DNA of 23,230 nucleotides from Treponema sp. (GTDB lineage: Bacteria; Spirochaetota; Spirochaetia; Treponematales; Treponemataceae). The notes under the pieces are model-generated. The model worked only from the letters and a program-made list of their open reading frames with translations, was not told the origin of the DNA and ran no database searches. The stretch is from contig JAEDFM010000030.1 in the NCBI GenBank assembly GCA_016292805.1, positions 1-23,230 of the forward strand. The letters run 5' to 3'. Below, piece by piece: positions 7,793-15,427 of the stretch. Each line of letters begins with the position of its first letter. The first letter of the stretch is position 1. The position numbers and the translations under genes were made by a program.

Positions 7793-8557
7793 TTAAAATC
7801 TAACTGGTACTCCAAGTTTGTCTAAATCTTTTTTTATTCCACCAACAGTATATTTGCCTGAGTGAACCATTGTTGCAATAAGAGCTGCGTCTGCTTTACC
7901 TTCCTTAAGAACATCAGCCATATGCTGTGGAGTCCCACCGCCACCAGATGCAATAACAGGAACAGAAACATTTTCTGCAATCATTCTTGTAAGTTCAATA
8001 TCGTAGCCTTCTTTTGTTCCATCGGCATCCATTGAGTTTAATACAATTTCGCCAGCACCAAGACTTACACCTTTCTTTGCCCATTCAAGAGCATCAAGAC
8101 CTGTATCTAAGCGGCCACCGTTAATCGTTGTACCGTATCCGCTTGGTTTTGTAGGATCTTTTCGAACATCCATACCAAGAACTATACACTGGTTACCAAA
8201 AATTCGGGCACCTTCTGTAATCAATCCAGGATTTTTTACAGCCTGACTGTTCAAAGAAACCTTTTCGGCACCTGCAAGGATTGTTGAACGGATATCTTGG
8301 ATTGTTCCAATTCCACCACCAACACAGAAAGGAATGAATACCTGCTGTGCAACTCTGGATATTAAGTCAAGAATTGGACCACGGCCACGGGCAGAAGCAA
8401 TAATATCGTAAAATACTAATTCATCTACACCCTGGCGGTAATATTCTGCAGCCATTTCTACAGGGTCCCCAATATCTATGTTGTTCTGAAATTTAACACC
8501 TTTTGTTGTGCGACCATCTTTTACATCAAGACAAACAATAATTCTTTTTTTAAGCAT
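7793..8557 (-). CDS. hisF: Imidazole glycerol phosphate synthase, cyclase subunit (HisF)
   Basis: TIM-barrel subunit that uses ammonia from HisH to turn PRFAR into imidazole glycerol phosphate and AICAR in histidine synthesis. The 254 residues show the family marks: RIIVCLDVKDGR (5-16) with catalytic Asp11, Lys19, phosphate-binding VGGGIG (79-84), MDVRKD with Asp130, NGGR (146-149), and SMDADGTKEGYD (175-186) with the second-half Asp177. The gate residues Arg5, Glu46 and Lys99 are present. The first 8 bases overlap the end of hisH, and GGAG nine bases before the ATG is the ribosome site. hisA and other his genes are not in the window. The full set of HisF residues argues for the normal histidine role and not an LPS-type (WbpG-linked) paralogue. 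Confidence 0.97.
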   Translation of the reverse strand: MLKKRIIVCLDVKDGRTTKGVKFQNNIDIGDPVEMAAEYYRQGVDELVFYDIIASARGRGPILDLISRVAQQVFIPFCVGGGIGTIQDIRSTILAGAEKVSLNSQAVKNPGLITEGARIFGNQCIVLGMDVRKDPTKPSGYGTTINGGRLDTGLDALEWAKKGVSLGAGEIVLNSMDADGTKEGYDIELTRMIAENVSVPVIASGGGGTPQHMADVLKEGKADAALIATMVHSGKYTVGGIKKDLDKLGVPVRF

Positions 8558-9170
8558 TGCAGAAATTCTCCAAAATCTTTAAGCCAGGTTTACCAGATTT
8601 TTCTGGATGGAACTGGCAGGCAAAAAGGTTTCCCTGCTGAATTACAGCTGGAACTTGAATTCCATATTCTGCAGTCGCCTTTACTACAGTTTTATCTTCA
8701 GGACAAATTACGTAGGAATGTACAAAATAGAAGTCGGCATTCTCTGGTACATCTTGTAGAATTGGGCAGTCGCCATAGCGGGTAAGATTATTCCAGCCCA
8801 TGTGAGGAACTTTCATTTCTTTATTTTTTAAAGAAGAATCGATGTTGTAGAAGTGTTTAATAGTACCTTTTACAAGACCAAGACAAGGTGTATTGCCTTC
8901 TTCTGATAAATCAAAAATAATCTGAGAACCAAGACAAATACCAAGAACAGGTTTGCCTGTAGCAGTCCATTCCTTTAAGAATTTGTCAAAGCCTGTTTCC
9001 TTAAGCTGTACCATAGCGTAAGCTGCATCACCAACTCCTGGGAAAATAAGCTTGTCACAGTTTTTAAGTTCTTCCGGATTTTTAGAAAGAATGTTTTTAA
9101 TTCCAAGGCTGTTTAATGCTCTCTGAACGCTGGTAATATTTCCTGCGTTGTAATCTACAATTCCTATCAT
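8550..9170 (-). CDS. hisH: Imidazole glycerol phosphate synthase, glutamine amidotransferase subunit (HisH)
   Basis: Class I glutamine amidotransferase that hydrolyses glutamine and channels ammonia to HisF. The 206 residues contain the complete triad: nucleophile Cys79 in GICLGSQ (77-83), and His188 and Glu190 in QFHPEKSG (186-193). DYNAGN (6-11) and FPGVGD (43-48, oxyanion-strand region) are typical of HisH, as is PHMGWN (122-127). It is the first gene of the tight hisH-hisF-DUF2156-xylanase cluster. No Shine-Dalgarno site precedes the ATG. A sigma70-like promoter overlapping a perfect palindrome lies 13-50 bases upstream. Confidence 0.97.
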   Translation of the reverse strand: MIGIVDYNAGNITSVQRALNSLGIKNILSKNPEELKNCDKLIFPGVGDAAYAMVQLKETGFDKFLKEWTATGKPVLGICLGSQIIFDLSEEGNTPCLGLVKGTIKHFYNIDSSLKNKEMKVPHMGWNNLTRYGDCPILQDVPENADFYFVHSYVICPEDKTVVKATAEYGIQVPAVIQQGNLFACQFHPEKSGKPGLKILENFCNA

Positions 9171-9182
9171 GGCAACTAGAGT

Positions 9183-9212
9183 AGTGTAAAACTGTATTTT
9201 TTACAATGTAAA
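9183..9212 (-). promoter_or_regulatory. Predicted hisH promoter with very short leader
   Basis: Minus-strand TTTACA (9207-9212), 18-base spacer, TACACT (9183-9188). The expected start near 9176 gives a leader of about 6 bases with no ribosome site. The -35 box lies within the right arm of the palindrome at 9193-9219, so a protein bound there would block it. Confidence 0.45.
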
Positions 9213-9219
9213 AAATACA
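9193..9219. repeat. Perfect 13-bp inverted repeat (candidate operator)
   Basis: Left arm TGTATTTTTTACA (9193-9205) and right arm TGTAAAAAATACA (9207-9219) are exact reverse complements around one base (9206). It lies between the stop of the OmpA-domain gene and the hisH start, overlapping the predicted hisH -35 box. With a one-base centre and only A/T-rich arms it is a poor intrinsic terminator; a dimeric regulator site is more likely. A terminator role for the OmpA-domain gene, whose stop is 3 bases away, cannot be excluded. Confidence 0.7.
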
Positions 9220-9221
9220 AA

Positions 9222-10442
9222 TTAATCCATAAGTGTAATTTCTACACGACGATTTTTAGCACGGCCTTCTTCTGTAGCGTTTGTTGCAATTGGCTGTGTT
9301 GAGCCCTTTCCTTCCGTGTAAATGTGGTATTCATCACGAATTCCCATTCCTTTAATGAAGCCTGCAACACTTTCGGCTCGTTCTTCAGAAAGTCGCTGAC
9401 GGGCTTTTACAGTTCCTCTTTCTGCACAATGGCCGGTAATTAAAAGGTCGTTTGTGAATTCTTTTAAGATTTCGCCAAGCTTCTGCAGCTTTAATTTTTC
9501 AGAAGGAAGAAGAACATTTGAATCTGGTTCAAACTGAATATTTTCAATACTGATTGTTAATCCATTTTCACCTTTTTTTACAGAAACATCATTAAGCTTC
9601 ATTTCATCAACTGTTTCCTGAAGCTTTTTTACATTGTCATCATCATTTAATGATTTGTATTCTGTAACTTCTCCGTGAGCCATACCGTGGAAAACAAAAC
9701 TGTTGCCGCGAGTATCCAGCATTTTAATCTGGAATTCTTCTTCGTAAAAAGCTAAATCGCCCCGGGTATTATCCCAATACAGCTTCTGCTTAGAGTAACC
9801 CACTGTTCCTGTGTAAAAGCTGCCTCTGTAAAGGTTCTGTCGGTAGGCATCCTGAAAAAGTTCGTAATAAACATCGATGATAAGGATTTCATTGTTGTCC
9901 TGGGTTTCTACACCTGTAAGAGTGTATGTAGCTGTAAATGGAATTTCTATTGATGTGTTCATGTTAAACACTTCTTTCATATCATGAACTTCAAGTCCTT
10001 CCATTGTCCAGGAATCTCCGATTCTTACTTCGTAGGATGGAAAAGCTGGCACACTCCGCACCGTTGGAAGCCCATCGTTGTTGGAATCATACAATTGTCC
10101 GTTAGGCTTGCGCTTGATTTCTACCGAATCTTCTTCACCCCAGCTTAAATGTGCCCCAGTTGTGCTGGAAAGTGTATTTTGAGTAGTCATATAGTGAGTG
10201 AACAGAAGTGCATCACCGTTATCCAGAATGTCTTTTACTGTAGTGGAGGTTCTGTTTATAAACTGAGTTCGATTATTTAAATATCCGTTAAGATAAGCTT
10301 CTTCCTCAACTGTAGAAACATGGCTTACAGCATCACCTTTATGCTGGTTAAACTGGATTTTATAGCTTTTTCCCTGAACGGCCTGAGCAAAAAGTGATGT
10401 GGCAGCAAGAAAAAATGTACTTAATAAAAAAATCTTCTTCAT
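9222..10442 (-). CDS. Secreted OmpA-domain envelope protein
   Basis: Exported protein of 406 residues. A signal peptide (1-19, ending LFA before QAV) is followed by about 260 residues of unrecognised, mostly beta-strand sequence, then a C-terminal OmpA-like peptidoglycan-binding domain (about 285-406). The latter shows IQFEPDSNVLL (302-312), GHCAERGT (337-344), LSEERAESV (351-359) and the end motif NATEEGRAKNRRVEI (388-402). The usual GHTD is GHCA here; my recollection is that Ala at this place is common in spirochaete homologues. The protein likely sits in the periplasm or outer membrane and tethers to peptidoglycan. Ribosome site AGGA is 8 bases from the ATG and a sigma70-like promoter lies just upstream, so it appears monocistronic. 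The N-terminal region has no role I can name. Confidence 0.9.
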   Translation of the reverse strand: MKKIFLLSTFFLAATSLFAQAVQGKSYKIQFNQHKGDAVSHVSTVEEEAYLNGYLNNRTQFINRTSTTVKDILDNGDALLFTHYMTTQNTLSSTTGAHLSWGEEDSVEIKRKPNGQLYDSNNDGLPTVRSVPAFPSYEVRIGDSWTMEGLEVHDMKEVFNMNTSIEIPFTATYTLTGVETQDNNEILIIDVYYELFQDAYRQNLYRGSFYTGTVGYSKQKLYWDNTRGDLAFYEEEFQIKMLDTRGNSFVFHGMAHGEVTEYKSLNDDDNVKKLQETVDEMKLNDVSVKKGENGLTISIENIQFEPDSNVLLPSEKLKLQKLGEILKEFTNDLLITGHCAERGTVKARQRLSEERAESVAGFIKGMGIRDEYHIYTEGKGSTQPIATNATEEGRAKNRRVEITLMD

Positions 10443-10461
10443 TGTTTTAGTCCTGAATACT

Positions 10462-10490
10462 ATTGTACAGTAAAAACAATAAAGTGTCTT
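10462..10490 (-). promoter_or_regulatory. Predicted promoter of the OmpA-domain gene
   Basis: Minus-strand AAGACA (10485-10490, GACA core), 17-base spacer, TACAAT (10462-10467). The predicted leader is about 13 bases and includes the AGGA ribosome site. Confidence 0.55.
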
Positions 10491-10539
10491 AAAAGGATAC
10501 AGAAATTGTTATGGATTGCTACGGTGCAATATAGAGCAG

Positions 10540-12207
10540 TTAATTCTTTAAAATCGATTTTTTGTCGCCAGATAAAAATTTATCGCACATATCAAAAGGC
10601 ATAGGTTTTCCCTGAAGGAATCCCTGAATAACATTACAGTTGAATTTGCTAAGTAATTCAAACTGATTTTCGGTTTCTACACCTTCAGCAATAGTTTCCA
10701 GCCCAAGTCCCGCAACCATAGAGATGATTGAACTGGTAATATTTGCCTGAACTCCATCTACCGAACAGATATCATTAATAAAAGATTTATCAATTTTAAG
10801 AGTATTTAATGGCAGTGCCTGAAGGTAGCTTAAAGAAGAGTAACCTGTACCAAAGTCATCAAGAGAAACTCTTACGCCCATGGATTGTACTTCTTTAAGT
10901 TTTTCAACAGCATCTTCCATATTGTGAATCATTACGCCTTCTGTGATTTCTACTTCGATTAAGGCCGGGTTAATTTCATATTCCTGAATAAGCTGTTTAA
11001 GCTCGTAGATGAAGGTATTCTGTTTAAGCTGGATTGGCGAAACATTTACTGAAATAATTCCCCGGAAATTATATTTTTCCTGCCAGGTTTTTAATGTTGC
11101 TACTGCTGTACGCAAAACCCAGCGGCCAATAGAAACAATTAAACCAGTTTCTTCTGCCAGAGGAATAAATACAGATGGTGGAATTTCTCCTAGTTCTTTA
11201 TCAAACCAGCGGATTAAGGCTTCAAAACCACGAAGCTCACCAGAACGAACATCAAACTGTGGCTGATAATACTGCTTGAAGTTGCTTTCAATAATTGCAG
11301 TAGTCATCTTTGACTGCAAAGTAAGCTTCTGAATAAAACGGCGTTGCATTTCTGGTTCAAAATAGTTAACACAGTTTTTACCGTTTTTCTTAGAGTAGTG
11401 TACAGCCATGTTTGCAAAACGAATAAGCTCATCCTTTTGTGCTGTATGCTCAGGGAAAACAGAAACCCCACCAGAAAGTTTTATTTCTTCCATCTGGAAA
11501 CATTCAAAAATTGCGTCTGTGATTGTAATGATTGAATCCATTGAAGCTTGATTTGAAATAAGTACTGCAAATTCATCATCACCATACCGATAGCTGGTAA
11601 TATTTTCCCGCTGGAAACGCTTTAGAATATCAGCAACTTTAACAATTACATTGTCACCTTCTTTTGAACCAATGGAATCGTTGATATCTTTCATATTATC
11701 AATATCAAGAATAAAAACACCGGAATAAAGATTTTTGTAGCGGCAATTTTCTATGGCAATATCAAGATCATCAGAAAAGCCTGTACGGTTTGCAAGATTT
11801 GTTAATGGGTCTTTAGAAATTGCTTCCTTAAGACGGCGGGCGTAGGTCATTTCTGTTGTTATGTCTGCCAGAGAAACTGCAACCTGACCTCCAGGAATTG
11901 CAGACATGTTTACTTTAAACCAGGCATTTTGTTTTGGTGAAAAGAAAGAATAATTCTGTAAAGGCTTTTTTGTAACAGCTTCAACCAGTAATTTATACCA
12001 TGGAACCTGGGCTGGAACTTTGTTTTTAATATCTGTCCATTTTGCACCAACAATAAAACTTTGTTTTGAAAGTTCCTTCATGGCTTTATTTGTGTAAATG
12101 ATTTGAAAGTCTATTAATTCTCTGTTCTGATTGTAAATCGGTTGGGTTACAAACACAGGTGTAGAAATATTATCAAGAATAGTTGAGTCAGAATTCATAA
12201 TGCGCAC
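10540..12207 (-). CDS. PAS-GGDEF-EAL cyclic-di-GMP protein, probable phosphodiesterase
   Basis: Cytoplasmic two-domain cyclic-di-GMP protein of 555 residues with no membrane segment. Residues 12-118 form a PAS-like sensor (ending VSLADITTEMTYARRL), 128-285 a GGDEF domain and 295-550 an EAL domain. The GGDEF signature reads YGDDEF (208-213), with Asp replacing the second Gly, so cyclase activity is doubtful and a GTP-sensing role is possible. The EAL half looks intact: FEALIRW (328-334), NVSPIQL (388-394), VEITEGVM (419-426), LDDFGTGYSSL (449-459), KIDKSFI (471-477), AEGVE (507-511), QGFLQGKPM (528-536). Net c-di-GMP breakdown is inferred. The reading frame opens with GTG at 12207; an in-frame ATG at 12198 would shorten it by 3 residues. 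Neither has a Shine-Dalgarno site. It stands between the pot terminator and the OmpA-domain gene. Confidence 0.93.
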   Translation of the reverse strand: MRIMNSDSTILDNISTPVFVTQPIYNQNRELIDFQIIYTNKAMKELSKQSFIVGAKWTDIKNKVPAQVPWYKLLVEAVTKKPLQNYSFFSPKQNAWFKVNMSAIPGGQVAVSLADITTEMTYARRLKEAISKDPLTNLANRTGFSDDLDIAIENCRYKNLYSGVFILDIDNMKDINDSIGSKEGDNVIVKVADILKRFQRENITSYRYGDDEFAVLISNQASMDSIITITDAIFECFQMEEIKLSGGVSVFPEHTAQKDELIRFANMAVHYSKKNGKNCVNYFEPEMQRRFIQKLTLQSKMTTAIIESNFKQYYQPQFDVRSGELRGFEALIRWFDKELGEIPPSVFIPLAEETGLIVSIGRWVLRTAVATLKTWQEKYNFRGIISVNVSPIQLKQNTFIYELKQLIQEYEINPALIEVEITEGVMIHNMEDAVEKLKEVQSMGVRVSLDDFGTGYSSLSYLQALPLNTLKIDKSFINDICSVDGVQANITSSIISMVAGLGLETIAEGVETENQFELLSKFNCNVIQGFLQGKPMPFDMCDKFLSGDKKSILKN

Positions 12208-12215
12208 ACTTTTTT

Positions 12216-12243
12216 ATAATAAAATAGTTGGTTCAATTGTAAA
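12216..12243 (-). promoter_or_regulatory. Predicted promoter of the GGDEF-EAL gene, leaderless start
   Basis: Minus-strand TTTACA (12238-12243, five of six matches to TTGACA), 16-base spacer, TATTAT (12216-12221). The predicted start near 12209 lies within 2 bases of the GTG start codon, so the mRNA would be leaderless. This supports the GTG at 12207 over the ATG at 12198. Confidence 0.5.
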
Positions 12244-12261
12244 TAGTACGGGGTAATAAGT

Positions 12262-12300
12262 CAAATAAAAAAAGGGACTATTCGTTGTGAACAGTCCCTT
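12262..12300 (-). terminator. Rho-independent terminator of the pot operon
   Basis: AAGGGACT (12272-12279) pairs with AGTCCCTT (12293-12300); after a one-base mismatch, TTC (12281-12283) pairs with GAA (12289-12291). On the minus strand the stem is followed by a seven-T run and further T-rich sequence. The plus strand has no T-run after the stem, so it acts for leftward transcription, 29 bases after the potD stop. Confidence 0.92.
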
Positions 12301-12328
12301 GTGTTGTGGTTATGCCTCGTAGTAAAGG

Positions 12329-13381
12329 TTAGTCACCAAAGCGGATGTCCTGCCATCGTTCATTGTATTTATCAAGATCTTCACCAATATCTAACTTGAG
12401 AACACAATTGTCCATCTGAGAAGCATCGTAATGAGGTTTTGTTTTCATGTACTGCTGTGCTTCTGGAATGATGTAATCTGGGAAACAGAAGAAATCCAGG
12501 AATTTAGCATAGTTTTCTGGTTTATGAATGTAATTGATGAATTCATTTGCAAGTTCATAATGTGGTGCATCTTTAAGAATCATCATACTGTCCAGATAAC
12601 AAGGACCACCTTCGGCAGGGATAAAGAAGTCTATAGTTTCGTCCCATTTATCTTCAGAAACTTCACCGTAAACAACTTCAGCATAACCCTGACAAAGCCA
12701 GAAGTCACCTGAAGCAAAAGATTTGCCAAAGCCTTCTGCGTCGAATTTAACTAAGTTAGGTTTCCATTCTTTTGAAATAAGATTAGCTGCGGCATCAAGT
12801 TCTTTATCATTTACAGAGTTTGGATCCATTTTAAGAACTGTAAGAGCATCTCCAAATACTTCCCGCATATCATCCATCATTGTGGCATGATTCTTAAAGC
12901 GTGGGTCAGCAAAGATGTTCCATGATTTTTCGTAGTCCCAGTTAACCTTTGTTTTATTTACACTAATACCTGCTGCACCTAAATAATAAGGAGCGGCGTA
13001 TTTCATTTCAGGGTCATAAGTTGCTTTTTTAAAGATTTCAGGATTGATGTACTTTTTGTTAGTCATTTTAGACTGATCAAGTTCACGAACCATTCCCTGT
13101 TCAATCATGATTGAAGCGTAATCCTGAGATGGGAATACAATGTCGTAACCTTTCGCACCAGCTTTAAGCTTTGAGTACATTTCTTCGTTTGAGGCAAAGT
13201 TATCAATCTTAACCTTTACACCAAATTCTTCTTCAAACTGAGCAACAACATCTTCTGGAGTGTAGTAAGTCCAGTTATACAAAAACAATGTCTTACCGTC
13301 ATCTTTTGCACATGAGGCAAGACCCAAGCTAGCTGCAACCATTGCAACTGCAAAAACAATTTTTGTGGAAAACTTTTTCAT
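12329..13381 (-). CDS. potD: Spermidine/putrescine-binding lipoprotein (PotD)
   Basis: Solute-binding protein of the polyamine ABC importer; it captures spermidine or putrescine outside the inner membrane and delivers it to PotBC. The ATG at 13381 gives 350 residues, with a lipoprotein signal ending LASC (Cys24). A longer frame from a TTG at 13396 exists, but the GGAGG ribosome site falls inside it, 8 bases before this ATG. Family marks are LFLYNWTYYTPEDVVAQFEEEFG (from 32), YDIVFPSQDYASIMIEQGMV (79-98 region), KYAAPYYLG, and the WLCQGYAEVVY and PAEGGPCYLDSM segments expected in the substrate cleft and second lobe. It is the last gene of potABCD and is separated from potC by 140 bases holding two small hairpins, with a terminator just after. 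Confidence 0.96.
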   Translation of the reverse strand: MKKFSTKIVFAVAMVAASLGLASCAKDDGKTLFLYNWTYYTPEDVVAQFEEEFGVKVKIDNFASNEEMYSKLKAGAKGYDIVFPSQDYASIMIEQGMVRELDQSKMTNKKYINPEIFKKATYDPEMKYAAPYYLGAAGISVNKTKVNWDYEKSWNIFADPRFKNHATMMDDMREVFGDALTVLKMDPNSVNDKELDAAANLISKEWKPNLVKFDAEGFGKSFASGDFWLCQGYAEVVYGEVSEDKWDETIDFFIPAEGGPCYLDSMMILKDAPHYELANEFINYIHKPENYAKFLDFFCFPDYIIPEAQQYMKTKPHYDASQMDNCVLKLDIGEDLDKYNERWQDIRFGD

Positions 13382-13389
13382 TAAAGTTT

Positions 13390-13394
13390 CCTCC
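13390..13394 (-). promoter_or_regulatory. Ribosome binding site that fixes the potD start
   Basis: GGAGG on the minus strand, 8 bases before the ATG at 13381. It excludes the upstream TTG at 13396, which would place the site within the coding region and yield five extra residues ahead of the signal peptide. Confidence 0.85.
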
Positions 13395-13411
13395 AAAATA
13401 TAAAGTTTTTA

Positions 13412-13457
13412 CCGGAGTATAAGGTGGATACTCCGGATTTTTTACCGTCAAAGACGG
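13412..13457. repeat. Paired hairpins in the potC-potD gap
   Basis: CCGGAGTAT (13412-13420) pairs exactly with ATACTCCGG (13428-13436) around a 7-base loop, and CCGTC (13445-13449) pairs with GACGG (13453-13457) around AAA. The T-run follows the first stem on the plus strand (13438-13443), so as an intrinsic terminator it faces away from pot transcription. In the pot mRNA it would be a stable stem about 20 bases before the potD ribosome site, possibly an mRNA-stabilising or processing element. Confidence 0.75.
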
Positions 13458-13521
13458 GATTCTGAGAGATAAGGATTTGCCAGAAATGTGGCAGCTTACT
13501 ACTACATCGTTGCAATAGTCC

Positions 13522-14394
13522 CTAGCGGGAAGCTGCAAAAGATTTAAGGCTTTTGCGAAGGATGATTGTAAGAATACAGATAATCAAAACCAGTACAAAA
13601 GAAAGTGCGTTGATTACTGGGCTTACACCAAAACGAATCATAGAGTAAACATAAAGTGGGAGAGTTGTACTTCCAGGTCCACTTACTAAAGATGTAATAA
13701 CATAGTCTTCCATGGACATTGTTACACTCATCATAAATCCTGAAATGATACCAGGCATGATGGCAGGAATAATAACCTTGAACAAGGTCTGAACTTCTGT
13801 AGCTCCTAAGTCGTGGCTTGCTTCAATGATTGAATAATCAAATTCATCTACACGGGCACTAACCATAAGATAAACAAATGGAAGACAGAAAGTTGTATGT
13901 GCAATAAAGATTGTAAACAACCCTAAAGGAATCTTAACCCAGCTGAAGAAAATGAGCATAGCAACACCCATAATTACTTCTGGAAGAACCATTGGAAGGA
14001 AGCTTATCGACTGGATATAGTTACGACCCTTGAATTTATACCAGTTAATACCAATGGCAGAAGCAGAACCAATGATTGTTGCAACAAAGGAAGAGGTTAC
14101 AGCAACCAGAACTGTATTCCACAATGCCTGCCAAAGTGGCTGTGAGTCAAAAATCAATTTTTCGTACCAAACAAAAGAAAAGCCTGTAAAGTTTGTGTCT
14201 TTAGAAGAATTGAAAGAGTAGAAAATTACAACAAACAATGGAACAAAGAGAAACAATACAGTTAAGTACAAAATCAGGTTAGAAAAACTGAAGTTGTGAT
14301 TATGTTTTTTCCACTGGCGTTTTGCATGGCGGAAGTTTTCGCTGGAACGCTTTTTAGGTGCAAAAATTTTATATGGATTGTGTAATGCTTTCAT
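13522..14394 (-). CDS. potC: Spermidine/putrescine ABC permease (PotC)
   Basis: Inner-membrane permease half of the polyamine importer, paired with PotB. The 290 residues contain a basic cytoplasmic N-terminus (1-36, rich in Lys/Arg/His), then about six hydrophobic segments (roughly 38-60, 92-116, 130-153, 157-181, 208-232, 255-280). The EAA loop that contacts the ATPase is EASHDLGATEVQTLFKVIIP (191-210). The first base of its ATG is the last base of the potB stop (TAATG), a standard coupling arrangement; AAGGA lies about 12 bases upstream. The order A-B-C-D and the matching EAA loops make the assignment as PotC secure relative to generic permeases. Confidence 0.95.
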   Translation of the reverse strand: MKALHNPYKIFAPKKRSSENFRHAKRQWKKHNHNFSFSNLILYLTVLFLFVPLFVVIFYSFNSSKDTNFTGFSFVWYEKLIFDSQPLWQALWNTVLVAVTSSFVATIIGSASAIGINWYKFKGRNYIQSISFLPMVLPEVIMGVAMLIFFSWVKIPLGLFTIFIAHTTFCLPFVYLMVSARVDEFDYSIIEASHDLGATEVQTLFKVIIPAIMPGIISGFMMSVTMSMEDYVITSLVSGPGSTTLPLYVYSMIRFGVSPVINALSFVLVLIICILTIILRKSLKSFAASR

Positions 14395-15413
14395 TATTTA
14401 GCCTGTCCTTTGTTAAGAGATTCCGCTAAAGATGGAATTCCAGAATCTTCTTTATTTGAAGATTTCTTAAGGTTTGCTTCTTTTCTGTTAGAAGAGAGCA
14501 TCCATAAAATGGCAAGCATAGAAATGATTGTAATAATCATACTGAATGCAGAAGCCAAAGGCCAGTTACGAACTTTCTGAACCTGATCAACAATAATATT
14601 ACCAAGCATGTAGCTGTCTTTACCACCAACCAGCTGTGGAACAGTGTAGTTACCAAAGATAGGAATGAAGGTAAAGATTAAAGCAGATACAATACCGCTC
14701 TTGATTCCTGGTAAAAGAACTTTAATCATTGACTGAGGTTTATTTGCACCAAGGTCGCGGCTTGCTTCCAGAAGGCTAAAGTCAAAACGGTCTACAGCTG
14801 TAAATACTGGAAGAATTGCATAAGGAAGGTACATATAAACGCTTACAAGAATAACTGCGCCTTGAGTAAACATGAATTTTTTAGGCTGGAATACGGCCTC
14901 AGGATTACCTAAGCCCATTTTATGCCATAAATCAAAGAATCCTCGTCCAATATTATTCAAAATTCCGTTGTCACCAAGAATAGTTATCCATGCAAAAATA
15001 CGGATAAGGCTGTTTGTAAGGAATGGAATGATTACAAGAATCAAAAATAAAGTCTGATGCTTGCTTCTAGCCATTGCATAGCCACAAGGAAGAGAAATAA
15101 TGATTGTGATTGCTGTTGAAATTACAGTAATCCAGAGTGTTCTTATAAAAATCTTACCGTATGCAGCACTTAATACCTGCTGATAAGCTTTTAAAGTAAA
15201 TTCTGCAATTACACCACCGTGAACATCCCGTTTCATAAAAGAATAGCAAACGATGATTGCAATTGGGATAATAAAGAAAACTGTAAACCAAAGTCCCATA
15301 GGCCATGCATATGCAGGACCAGGGTTTGCTTTTTTATATGTAGTACTTTTGTTTTTCAAAACTAAATCTTTTCCTATCAATTCAATTATGTAGAGCTTCT
15401 GAACGAAGTTCAT
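14394..15413 (-). CDS. potB: Spermidine/putrescine ABC permease (PotB)
   Basis: Inner-membrane permease half of the polyamine importer. It has about six membrane segments (around 39-60, 92-113, 121-145, 184-206, 238-256, 288-307) and the EAA loop EASRDLGANKPQSMIKVLLP (216-235). The Lys/Ser-rich tail after 308 is cytoplasmic. At 339 residues it is longer than typical PotB. The frame opens with ATG at 15413, which has no ribosome site and lies within a possible hairpin. An alternative TTG at 15359 (residue 19) begins a plausible KNKSTTYKK N-terminus and has AGGA 12 bases upstream, so the true start is uncertain. The gap to potA is 59 bases and holds a perfect 12-bp inverted repeat. Confidence 0.93.
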   Translation of the reverse strand: MNFVQKLYIIELIGKDLVLKNKSTTYKKANPGPAYAWPMGLWFTVFFIIPIAIIVCYSFMKRDVHGGVIAEFTLKAYQQVLSAAYGKIFIRTLWITVISTAITIIISLPCGYAMARSKHQTLFLILVIIPFLTNSLIRIFAWITILGDNGILNNIGRGFFDLWHKMGLGNPEAVFQPKKFMFTQGAVILVSVYMYLPYAILPVFTAVDRFDFSLLEASRDLGANKPQSMIKVLLPGIKSGIVSALIFTFIPIFGNYTVPQLVGGKDSYMLGNIIVDQVQKVRNWPLASAFSMIITIISMLAILWMLSSNRKEANLKKSSNKEDSGIPSLAESLNKGQAK

Positions 15414-15427
15414 TTACTGAACAAAAG

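Noticed and set aside
7793..9170. HisH-HisF pair as an LPS-sugar amidotransferase supply (WbpG type)
   Set aside because: All catalytic and gate residues of the histidine enzymes are present and no WbpG-like or sugar gene is nearby.
10515..10530. ATTGC/GCAAT hairpin as terminator of the GGDEF-EAL gene
   Set aside because: Only a 5-bp stem with no T-run after it on the minus strand.
13382..13396. Five-residue extension of PotD from a TTG
   Set aside because: The GGAGG ribosome site lies within it and serves the ATG at 13381, which begins a standard lipoprotein signal.
13329..13538. Minus-strand frame between potC and potD
   Set aside because: It overlaps the potD signal peptide in another frame and crosses the hairpins; no ribosome site or recognisable sequence.
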